From Seiridium cupressi (taxonomy: Eukaryota > Ascomycota > Sordariomycetes > Amphisphaeriales > Sporocadaceae): a DNA stretch of 64,000 nucleotides. Shown in pieces: positions 45,676 through 55,419 of this stretch. Under the pieces are notes generated by a model that worked only from the letters and a program-made list of their open reading frames with translations, searched no databases and was not told the DNA's origin. The stretch is taken from NCBI GenBank assembly GCA_036674765.1, contig JARVKI010000001.1:868001-932000 (forward strand), read 5' to 3'. Numbering within the stretch: the first letter of the stretch is position 1; each line of letters begins with the position of its first letter. Both the position numbers and the translations under genes were made by a program.

Positions 45676-46564
45676 CTTAAGAAGCCTAACAATGATTATT
45701 TCCAACGTGTTTATCTGGTGTGGATGGAAAATCGCAACAGTGAGACATGCCGATTGGGACAGCACGCCAATCAATTATATAGATGATTCATTGTGAGGAA
45801 CGCGCACTGGTCGGCCGCGCGCGTCAGCCCTATCTTGCTGACTGCATCTTGACCCAGTGAAATCGCCTATCGAGGTTCTACGAAGGATGCGCTATAGCAT
45901 ACTGTAGGAGGTCAGAGTGGGAAACTGCACATTTCTCCACATATTACGATAAGAATTCAACGAGTATTAGTAATAAAACTTAAGGGAAAATTGTAGAATC
46001 TTCGAACTTTATATTTGGATTAATAACTCTATGCCTTATAATTTTTAAATTTCTAATTTCTTTTTTTATAATTATTTATATTATATTGTTAAGTTATATT
46101 GTCGCGAAATTAGTGCGCCTTAGAGGTGTGCAGTTTCCGGCTCTGACATCCTGACTGATTTAGTATGCTAATGGCGCCGGTGCGAATTGGCAGAAAGTTA
46201 AAGGAACAAGAAGGATCACATGCCAGCCTGGTTGGCACCTAGCGAAGCATGGTATCCCGTCGCCCTACCTCTATCCCCATACTCGACGGCGAGGGAGCTG
46301 GGTCGAGTCTGTCGCTGTTCCCACAATCTCTCGGTTCTCCTTGGCTAGTCTCGTGAACCATTGTGACTGTTGTCTAAAGAACATTTCACAGTATCCTTTG
46401 CCCTTTGCAAAACACAAGTGCCGTCGACTCCTTTACATAGAATCGAGAAGGTCGATTTTAGAGGCACAGTCCATGACATTGTTCGGTTTATGAATCTTGT
46501 TTTTATTTTTCAGCTTTGGTTTTGGTATCTGTGAAGCCCAGCCCACAACGCGCTCTCGTAGACA
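45676..46564. other. Upstream region of the glycosyltransferase and VPS62 3' region
   Basis: 0.9-kb same-strand spacer, mostly occupied by the candidate inverted-repeat element at 45897-46168. 46380-46520 is T-rich near the VPS62 3' end. No coding sequence seen. Confidence 0.6.
45897..46168. mobile_element. Candidate MITE with long imperfect terminal inverted repeats and TA flanks
   Basis: A 272-bp element. The left end starts GCATACT and the right end finishes AGTATGC; both are bordered by TA (45895-45896 and 46169-46170), as expected for Tc1/mariner/pogo-type insertion. Inside, left 45908-45935 and the reverse complement of right 46124-46151 share GTCAGAG, GGAAACTGCACA and TCT with only a few mismatches; a 7-nt gap separates this block from the outermost repeat. 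Most mismatches read as C-to-T or G-to-A on one arm (for example CACC against CATT), consistent with RIP or cytosine decay. The core (45950-46110) is very A+T-rich and codes for nothing. It is non-autonomous as it stands. Confidence 0.65.
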
Positions 46565-48124
46565 TCATGAGCTCCAACTCCTCTTCCTGCCTTCCTCGAT
46601 GCTATTCAAAATACGACACCTCCAGTTCTGACATACTCTTTCTCGGCCGAGGTTCTTGAACTTGGGTCCCACGGGACCTGTCACGTAATGGTACTGTCCA
46701 AAAAGCCTCCATTGACGTGTATCATTCAAGCCGTATAGCCTATCGCCCCAAGGTCCCTTGTAATGAAACCAATTTGTGGGCGCATCTGGATTTTCCTTCA
46801 CGGGCTCTAGGCCGGCCGCGTCCTTGGTCGTGGTATAATCATACCAATATCCTCTAAAGTTTTGAGCTGGATCCCAAAGTGGACCGCGATCGGTGACGTC
46901 TTTTAACATCTTGAACGGCAGAACATAAGGGTGGTTTCCGGGCATGGCGTACATGGCATGACTGCCGACAGCACTGTAAATGACAGGCCGCTGCACCTCG
47001 CTGATATTGCCTCGCTTTTCTATGGCCTGCCAAGCGTATGCCTGGCCGCCTTCGTGCTCACTGAAGAACATGGCACGTGGCATTCCGGATTCGAAGCGGA
47101 CCATGCAGTGTTCCCAATCACCAACATGATTCCCGAAACGAATACCTAGTACCGTCTGGCCAAGATTGTAGGCGTAGAAGAAGAACCAGAAGGCATCTAC
47201 AATTCCAGATCCTTTGTCCACCAGAACTAGCGTTGCGGGCGCTTTGGAGTATCCCGACTCATCAGGCTTATGATGGGGCATGTCGCCCAAAGGCGCCTGG
47301 CCATCAACCGAACGTCTCAAGTGAGGACCCCGCGAGGCGGGTGGTGAGTGGCCTATGCGCTCCCGTGGGTCCGAGATTCTTTGCAGCGGATGATCTCTGT
47401 CGACTTCATACCATGTGGTGCTATCGCTGTGCCAGTGGGACCCCTCGGATTCAGACATTGGTTCTGTGTCATCTTTGCCGTCATCCGAGTAGGGCAGTGG
47501 GATGTTAGCGTGGCTATGAAGCCAGTCTGGTCGCGACTCTACGTCGTCGTCACTCCTCAGATAGACGGCCCCTTCTTCCGAGTCCAGCCCGTGAAGCGCC
47601 TGCAGACTCAGGGGGCCGGTCGCATTTACTTGCGATTCGTCGACGTATGGCGTCATATGCTGAATGTGGTCGGCGATATCAGATGGCCAGAAGTTCTCGC
47701 CCGAGTACAGGTGCACAAGCGGCGCATACTTCAACACGTAGTCAGGTATCTCCCTGAGCTGATCTTGGTGCGCTGCTGTTCTTGGACCTTGCGTGAGACC
47801 TTTATCGACTCTCGAGTTCTCGGGCCTCAGGTCCTCACCCGAGGATCGTAATTCCAACCTCCGCAACTCTCCGCCATCATCCGAATCATGATCACCAGGC
47901 CGTGCGGGCGGGTCTGACTTGACGTGCAGCACACCGCAAAGGCTCAGCCAGCGGCACGCCTGCCGGTCCAACCAGTACGGCGACGTGCTGACCCAGCGAG
48001 CATTGGCTTCGCGCTGTTCTTTATTCGGCGGAGTCGGATTCAGCACTCGCGGCAGCAGCCATGACAGGAAGCTGACAACCAGGATGGCAAGGACAACGAA
48101 CGAGATGCGGCGTATGTGGTACAT
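46565..48124 (-). CDS. VPS62: Vacuolar protein sorting protein 62 (VPS62) family
   Basis: Single-exon 519-residue protein. Residues about 8-27 (FVVLAILVVSFLSWLLP) form an N-terminal membrane anchor or signal anchor. The remaining part is lumenal or extracellular in character. The family core begins around residue 135 with IPDYVLKYAPLVHLYSGENFWPSDIADH and continues with VDAFWFFFYAYNLGQ, RFGNHVGDWEHCMVRF, MFFSEHEGGQAYAW, PVIYSAVGSHAMYA, ANFRGYWYDY-like NFRGYWYDYT and the final GPVGPKFKNLGR. A Ser/Asp/His-rich insert (about 215-290) interrupts the core. Yeast Vps62 and Tda6 are members, identified through vacuolar sorting phenotypes; the biochemical activity is not known. The gene lies downstream of, and on the same strand as, nothing related; its promoter is the region after 48124. 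Confidence 0.88.
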   Translation of the reverse strand: MYHIRRISFVVLAILVVSFLSWLLPRVLNPTPPNKEQREANARWVSTSPYWLDRQACRWLSLCGVLHVKSDPPARPGDHDSDDGGELRRLELRSSGEDLRPENSRVDKGLTQGPRTAAHQDQLREIPDYVLKYAPLVHLYSGENFWPSDIADHIQHMTPYVDESQVNATGPLSLQALHGLDSEEGAVYLRSDDDVESRPDWLHSHANIPLPYSDDGKDDTEPMSESEGSHWHSDSTTWYEVDRDHPLQRISDPRERIGHSPPASRGPHLRRSVDGQAPLGDMPHHKPDESGYSKAPATLVLVDKGSGIVDAFWFFFYAYNLGQTVLGIRFGNHVGDWEHCMVRFESGMPRAMFFSEHEGGQAYAWQAIEKRGNISEVQRPVIYSAVGSHAMYAMPGNHPYVLPFKMLKDVTDRGPLWDPAQNFRGYWYDYTTTKDAAGLEPVKENPDAPTNWFHYKGPWGDRLYGLNDTRQWRLFGQYHYVTGPVGPKFKNLGRERVCQNWRCRILNSIEEGRKRSWSS

Positions 48125-50098
48125 TGGAAGGCTGTTGAAACCAGGACGTATTACCTGGCGCGGCGCTTGAGTCGTCGTCTCTGTCGTTCACCGACCGGAT
48201 GCGCCGAGACCGCAGGATTGTGGTGATGGCGGCTGTAATGAAAGTGTTGCTCCAATCTATGAGCCAAAGAATGGTATTGCGGCATGCATTGGGGGCAGAA
48301 ATGACAGCAAAGTGAACGAATCAGCCAGAGCCAGGTCGTGCCCAAATGATCGCCAGCGCCGTCGTCATTTGCCTAATGGAAGGATCCCATCCAAAGGCTG
48401 AGCCCACGAGGCGATGATAGTGGGGGGCACTTGAGACGGCAGCGACGGCGGTGGCAGCTGCCCCACCAGGTGACCTGCTAACTGGTACTTTCAGATGCCT
48501 GCGATGATGACGGCGCTAGAAGTATATGCTTAACTTGCCATCCACTCTGTGGTGCCTTTGACAGGCCTTGGCACAACTCACGAGCCACTGACTAATGTAG
48601 CTAATGCCATGCATTTCGACCATGCATTCGGAACATCCTCAAAACTCTCGGTCCGCCAACCGGCCACTGAACATATATCTATATTCTGTCTGTCTGCCTG
48701 TCTGTATATATGTGATAAGTATACGTGGAGTTCGGGAAATCCCCTCGCCTGTAAGTGACCTGAAAACCATCGTCCACAGAGGCCTCAAGCAGCACGACTT
48801 GCTCGATTGCAAGACAACAGACGACTCGTGACTCGTGAGACGTGTACCATTCAACGACATGGTTTCGCGGCGACAACGAATGTGGCAGACTGGGCCATGA
48901 TACGACCATGTTAATTATATCATACTGAAATCGGGCCACGACAACGCTTTCGTCAGCACACGCCATTATGGGTGAATATTCAACCCTAGTGCATCAAGGC
49001 CTCCTGGGCCATCCTAGACACACCTTCGCGCCACATCGCGAGCACTTCGCCCGTCTCCTTGACAGCCGCCATTTCGGTATCATATGATGCCTCCACCAAA
49101 GCATTCTCGTACCGCATGGTCGACGGACCTGCTAGGAGCCTCGTAGCTTACCTGATGCTGAGTCTCAGTCTCAGTCCGCCGCTTTCCTTGGCCTGGGCCC
49201 AATCTGCTGAGCCTTGGCCAAGCTGACCAAAGCGGTGACCATTTCACAAGCGATTGCTCCCAAGTGCTTGGGCCAAGACTTGCATGCCTCGCCTCGGCAA
49301 ACCTGGCCGTGCTCGCCTTGAATCGATGCGAACTTGCCTTGCAAGCTAAAGCTTTGAAGGAGCCGTCACGACAGCACGGCGTAAACCACCAGCGCACCGG
49401 ACCATTAGCATGGAGGCAAATTGGATTGGTTGGCGCTATTCTGATAACGTATGCTTCTAAGAAATTCCTTCTCCAACTAGCTTCAGGTCATACGTCCAAA
49501 GGCCGTCCTAGGTTGCCTTGATGAGTGGAGGAAAAGCAGGCTTCTGATCGGCGCGGTTAGCTGAGAGCAGGGCCTAGTATATTATGACTAAATTGCTAGG
49601 TCTGACTTTGTAATATTCCTGCGGCTCTCTGAGGGCATCGAACCACTACCAGGACTTTGGGGCATGCGGAGAAGGCCTCTCGGCTCCCCACACAACCCCA
49701 GACCGGGGCTGAATACGTATTGCCGGGGGCACAGCGGCACGTATCATTGGTGCGCATATACAGCTCCCTGCTATAGTTCAGCAGTGTAGGTGCCATTTCC
49801 ACCAGTGAGAAGACGCTCCATGGGACATGGTCGGTGGGCATACGAAACATCGGTATCGCGAACCGGGAGCAAACTGCATACCCATCAATGAAACCCTTGA
49901 CTTCTCCAACATTGCACGTGGAAGGATGCGGAGAAATCCTGACCCTCGGCGGCCCGTGAGCCCGGGCGCGTGGTTGGTATATATGAAGATGAGGAAGGGA
50001 CCTTTTGAGTCGCGTCTCTTGTGTGCTCTTGGCCTTATCCTTACCGTCTTCGATACACTTTGAACTGGACTCCGCAGAGATTGTCGACGTCCATCAAG
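48125..50098. other. Divergent intergenic region of VPS62 and the sugar transporter
   Basis: About 2 kb separating two outward-facing genes. A TCTG microsatellite lies at 48686-48704. 49130-49370 is rich in GCCTTG/CTTGCC words. A weak inverted arrangement (GAGAGC/GCTCTC) spans about 49572-49630. No coding potential supported. Confidence 0.55.
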
Positions 50099-51682
50099 AT
50101 GTTGTCGCCACATACGTACCAGGTGAGCATCGATGCCCATGCATACGCTGAGACGACCCCGGTGGCTAATGTCTAATGACAGTTCCTCGTCGGCGTCTTC
50201 GCCTCGATGGGCTCTGCCCTCTACGGGTACGATCTGGGCGTCATCGCCGGAGTGATCGGTAGCACGCACTTCGTTGACGAATACCAGGCGACCGGCGAAC
50301 AGAACGGCGCTGTCGTGGCCCTCTTTACCGGTGGCGCTTTCTTCGGCGCCATGTTTGCCGGATATTCTGGTGACTTGCTCGGTCGACGGATGACCATCTT
50401 CCTCGGTGCCCTGCTCTTTCTCATCGGTGGCGCTATCCAGACGGCCGCGCAGTCCCTCAGTTACCTATATGCCGGTCGTGCGTTTGCTGGGCTGGGCGTC
50501 GGCTTTTTGACCATGATTATTCCTGTCTACCAGGGCGAGATTGCGCATCCGAGCATCCGCGGAAGAGTCACGGCCCTCCAGCAGTTCATGCTGGGCATTG
50601 GTGCCTTGATGGCGGGCTGGATCACGTGGGGAACCAACATCAACTACACCGACGACAAGCAATGGCGTATTCCCCTGGGTATCCAGCTGCTGCCCGCCCT
50701 CATCCTGGCTGCCCTGATCCTGTTCTTCCCTGAGTCTCCCCGTTGGCTCATCGACCATAACCGCGGAGAGGAGGGTCTGCGAACCCTCGCCAAGCTTCAC
50801 GCTCACGGCGATGTCAATGACGCGTTTGTGCAGGCCGAATATGCCCAGATCCAAGAGGCCATCTCGTTCGAGCACGAACATGAGGCAAAGTCCTACAAGG
50901 AGCTTTTCGTCAACCGATCCGCCTTCCGCCGCCTGTTTATCGCCTGTTCGCTTCAAGCCTCCGTGCAGATGACTGGCGTATCCGCTATCCAGTACTTCTC
51001 CGTCAACATCTTCGCCCAGATCGGCATCTCTACCCAAAATGCCCTCAAATACCAGGCCATCAACTCGATCCTCGCCCTGATTGCACAGACCGTTTGTATC
51101 CTGACCATCGACCGCTTCGGACGCCGCTGGCCCCTGATCATCGGCAATCTCTTCAACTGCCTCATGTTCCTCATCGCTGCCATCCTCCTCGCCGTCTTCC
51201 CACCGACAAGCGACGGCTCCGGCTCGGCCGGCTGGGGCTTCATCATCGTGACGTGGCTATACAACATCTCCTTCTCGTACTCGTGTGGCCCTCTCTCCTG
51301 GATCATCCCAGCCGAGATCTTCGACACGCAGACGCGATCCAAGGGTGTCTCGATCGCCACCATGGCCTCGTTTGCCTTCAACACCATGATTGGACAGGTC
51401 ACCGACATCGCCATCCGCGATGTGGGCGGCTGGCGCTACTTCATTGTCTTCGTCGTCTGCAACTTTACCAACGCCATCTTTTTCTGGCTCATTCTGCCCG
51501 AGACGAAGCAGCTGCCGCTCGAGGAGATGAATGCCTTGTTCACCAACGCGCCATGGATTATTGTTGGTGTCGACAAGAGCACGTATACTTCGGGATTAGG
51601 CGAGGATCTCGAGAGGCGTACTGCTGAGGTCAGGGAGAAGGGCACCGTGGGAGAGCATCATGAGAAGGAGACGGCCATTTGA
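50099..51682 (+). CDS. MFS sugar transporter
   Basis: Two exons, 50099-50122 and 50183-51682, give 507 residues; the first exon codes only for MLSPHTYQ. Twelve membrane segments of the sugar porter family are evident. Signature motifs: LYGYDLGVIAGVI in helix 1, GDLLGRR and GRR-type loops after helix 2, YAGRAFAGLGVGF, PESPRWLIDHNR after helix 6, QMTGVSAIQYFSVNIF in helix 7, DRFGRRWPLI, and PETKQLPLEEMN after helix 12. The substrate (hexose, pentose, disaccharide or quinate) cannot be decided from these. It sits convergently with isocitrate lyase. Helix 7 has QMTGVSAIQYFS, whereas the hexose-type consensus is QQ-G-N-x-x-x-YY, so a non-glucose substrate is possible; that is inference. Confidence 0.92.
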
Positions 51683-52121
51683 ATGAAAAACAAATTCTAG
51701 AGCTTGTGAGCACAGCAAAGAGAGTCGATGTTGTGATACATACCCAGGGACATTGTGATGTGGGGAGATCTTTTACAGCTGAAGTTATAAATACCAACTA
51801 GGACCAGATAAAGATGATGAAACCGTTTAATTCGAAAGAGTTGCTATGCACTAATCTTTTCATATAAAAATATCTTTTTTATGAAGGAATCCTTTTCTTT
51901 CAGTGTTACGCGATATAGGTTCGTGCCACCTTTCAGCATATATATTCGTGGCTAGAAGTCGGACGGCAGAATAGTGTGATACTGTTGTTGGTACATGGTC
52001 CCTTTTCCTTAGTCGACTTGATCCAACAAATGCACAATAATTTTGAGTGTAACCTTTATCTCCTCTTATTCGAGTCTGCGAAATCGAACAACCTAACCAG
52101 GGCAATACTGAGCTGTTCGGT
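51683..52121. other. Convergent 3' intergenic region, A+T-rich
   Basis: Between the transporter stop (+) and the isocitrate lyase stop (-). Around 51865-51892, a TTCATA...TATGAA inverted repeat with A/T-rich interior may act in 3'-end formation for both transcripts. No ORF. Confidence 0.6.
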
Positions 52122-53955
52122 CTAGTGGAATTGATCTTCTGTGACACCCTTGCCCATTGCACTCGTACTTGAGATGCCACCAGTGACCATCTTGAGCATC
52201 TCGTCGCTATAGTTCGCACCGCTCCACTTTTGGTGCTTCACCACGTCGACGCCGCCTTCCATCTCCGGCTCCTGGACCAGTTCGCCGTACGCGCGCATGC
52301 CGTTCTTTGCGTAAGCCTTGGCAAACTGGTCACTGATCAAAGCGGTCGTATGCAGACCCGCCAGTGTAATGAACTGCCAGCAATAGCCTAGAGAAGCCAG
52401 GCGCCGGATATACGTCTCCTGCTCGTCACGAGGCATGGCGGATTTCCAGTTAAAGGAGGGCGAAAGGTTGTATGCCAGTCTGGCAAGTGATGTTAGTGAT
52501 CAGGAATCAAAGAACAGCCAAGCCAAAGAGGGAGTGTCTCTCTTTTGACGGAAAGGCGACTTACTTCTGCTCGGGCCAGACCGCATGCACGCCACCGGAA
52601 AACTCCTGAGCCTGCTTGAAGTCGGGCAGCTTGCTCTCCATCCAGATGGCGTCACAGTACGGCGCGTAGGCGACTGCGCGGTTGATGGCACAGTCGCAGC
52701 CGCCCTGGAGGCGGTAGTAACCCTCGCGGGTTCTCGGTGCGTCCCAGTCAAAGTAGATATCTACCTTGGCGATGCCATGTGCAATGGCCCGCGCCTCGGT
52801 GTTGCTCTTACCCTTGGACTGTGACAGGTACTGCTGGATCAGCTCCTTCTTGTTCGGGTACGCGCCGGCGTTGATGGTGTCGACAACAACTTCGTCAAAG
52901 CGCCGCAGGTTCGCCTGCTTCAGCCATGCATCTTCGATGCTCTGGAGCTGCTCGCCATTCTTGCCGGCCTGCTCGGCCGCCACCATCAGGTCGTTCAGGG
53001 GCTGCAGGTTGGGGTTGGTGGATCCTTGGATGAAGGCATGGTCTCGGGAGTCGATCGTCGTGGTGATGAGCGTAGCAGCCTCGGCATCAGTGCGAGCAAC
53101 TGCCACCAGATCGGTGCCCATGATGTCGGCCTGGGCTCGAATAGCCACGAGACGGTTGATGTGTTCACTTATGGGAACGAGCACCTTGCCGGCCATGTGG
53201 CCGCATTTCTTTGTTCCTGGAGCTTGGTCCTCGATGTGTATGCCGGCAGCGCCGCTTTCAATGAACAGCTTAGTGAGTTTCATGACCGCTGTTAAGCCGC
53301 CATGGCCGGTGTCGGCATCCGCAATGATCGGCCGGAGGTAGTCGACGTTCTGGAGGCCTGTTCGAGAAGCCTTCGGCACGCTAAGGCGTTCGTTTCTCTG
53401 CTTCCGGTCGTGGAACAGCTGCGCCATGAAGAGATGCTTCACCTTGTTCGGAACGGTTGTCTTCGTTGTGTTAGTTGAGAGCCCCGTGTGCGCATACAAT
53501 TCGTGGGACTTACATAAGGGTAATCCGCCAAATCCGGACCAGGCTCATCGGATGAGGAGGCAGTCGAGGATGACTGCCAACCGGAAACATATACTGTGTC
53601 CAGATATTTTGCCATTTGCGTGACCATGGTTGGTTCTAAGCAACCGTATGTGTAGCTGGCATCACGGTTCTTGACACGATCAGCACCCCACACGACCATC
53701 TGGATTGTAAAATATGTCACCTACCTTGAACCGGCCTTCCAATATACTCCATAACTTTTTCGATTGGGCGTTGCTGGGATATTCAACCTTCAAATGGCCT
53801 CTCTTGGAAACAATCTGCTCCGCAGTAAACGGTCTCTTGGTATGTCTCCATCTAGAATCAGTCCACCACTTCTTGACAGCCTCGACTTCTGCTGCGAAGA
53901 GCTCGTCTTCGATGTTGGGGTCTATCCCGGGATTGATCATGTTATTGGAGGCCAT
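52122..53955 (-). CDS. ICL1: Isocitrate lyase
   Basis: Four minus-strand exons, 53955-53725, 53669-53514, 53460-52565 and 52479-52122, give 546 residues, the normal fungal length. The enzyme splits isocitrate into glyoxylate and succinate in the glyoxylate cycle, needed for growth on acetate, ethanol and fatty acids. Motifs: [21 protein letters not shown] at the N terminus, [32 protein letters not shown] at the second exon start, [10 protein letters not shown] (metal site), [21 protein letters not shown] with the catalytic KKCGH (213-217), VARTDAEAA, and the fungal insert with YLSQSKGK. The C terminus (DQFH) is not a canonical PTS1, so peroxisomal location, if any, depends on another signal. 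The gene is expected to be glucose-repressed and acetate-induced, but I did not establish the binding sites. Confidence 0.97.
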
Positions 53956-55419
53956 TCTGGGCAACGGTTTACACAAACAAAGGGTTTACCGGGCGGCAGG
54001 AGTGGTTACTTGGGAATGTTTGACGTGTAAGGTATGTATAAATGAACAAGCTTGTTATTTGTATGGACAATAAGGAGATGATGGTATACCTGGGAGCGGC
54101 CACATAAAAACTGTGTGAAATAAGAAGTCAAGAAACAGAAGACTTCAGGATGACGGGCGAGACGGCTCACTTACAAAGCTACTTGACCTACCGCCGACTG
54201 TGTGAAGACCGGGAAAGATCGGTCGAGCGGCAAGTGACCCCAGGGCTTGGAACTCCAATGCGAGCCATGACTCCCACTCATCCTCAGCGTTCGCTGGTGC
54301 AGCGACCCATGTGCTAGGGCGATCCAGCTGGAGCCTCCCTGCAACAAAGCTTGTGGCATCGGTACACCTCGGCGTTGGACCGTGGGCAGCAGCGCCGTGA
54401 CAGCCTGAGGGTCTGGAATAAGCCATACCCGGCCGAAAGGGGTGTTAGTCAGAGTCTGCTTTGCCGTCATTGGCCGAGATGCCGAGCGAGTAGCCTGGCA
54501 TTGGCGTTGACCACCCCGCATTGCTGGGGGAGAAGCCGGGGCGACGGCCGCCAACAACGTGGGAGAAGTGCTTCCTGGCATTTGACAATGACGCACACCT
54601 GCGAGAGTCTGTCCGGCAGAGTGCCTGCGTTGAGTTGGAGCCATTGAAACTCTTTCTTGCCAGGATGAAGCTTCGTACGGCTCGAAGACCTGCCGCAGGA
54701 TACGAATCATTGCACAAGTAGGGGCACGCGACAGCACACCCGAAGCATCACGAACTACAGCAGCTCTCGCCATGTACCCTAACTAGATTAGCTGCATTTG
54801 TTTACTTTCAGTCCCATGGCCATTCCCCCAGGTAGAGCGTCTCGTTGATGCTTTGGCATGTGAAAAGTGGCCTCGCCAGGACGTTGCGGGCGACTTGGGG
54901 TTGACGATTGCCCGAAAGGGTCAGCGGGTGGACATCTTATTGGCTACAGCTCAAGCCTCGGCTGAATCCGGGTATGGCCTCACTGACTCCGGTGGTCTGT
55001 AGCTTTTCAGCTTCTCATCAGCTCCGTCACATGCACGTAATTCATTCGACGATCCATTCTACCAACTGTCGATTATCGATATGTAAACGATTTCGGCTTC
55101 TTCCATCTGGCTGAAGTGCTATTTACAACGCCGGAAATGATGCTTTTGTCGGATGCAAAGGCCGTCGGCTTTCTAATACACACACTTGCCCGTCCATAAT
55201 GCAGTATGCCGTCCAAAACAAATAACAGACTTCTTGCGACCTGTTAAGGTCCGCCCGTCCCAGTGCAGCCCAACAACGAACCCTCAAAATCGTACACACA
55301 ATGATTTTTCGTGGCACACAACCCTTGCAAGAAAAGTCGTCGAATGCAATCTATCGGCAAGGACTTGTAGCCCGGGATCGGAACGCTTGACAAATCGCCG
55401 AGTTCAGTCTATCAGAGGA
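53956..55419. other. Isocitrate lyase upstream region and trehalase 3' region
   Basis: 1.46-kb same-strand spacer that must contain the isocitrate lyase promoter. ORFs up to 200 codons at 54145-54773 overlap on both strands, in GC-rich sequence, and show no family features, so I do not call them. Nothing else supported. Confidence 0.55.

Noticed and set aside
49600..49640. tRNA-like T-loop (GGTTCGATGCC on the minus strand)
   Set aside because: The flanking bases do not form the five-pair T-stem and no acceptor stem or anticodon arm is found.
54145..54773. Overlapping ORFs on both strands, up to 200 codons
   Set aside because: No family features, no splice logic linking them, and coding-like frames on both strands of GC-rich DNA are expected by chance.
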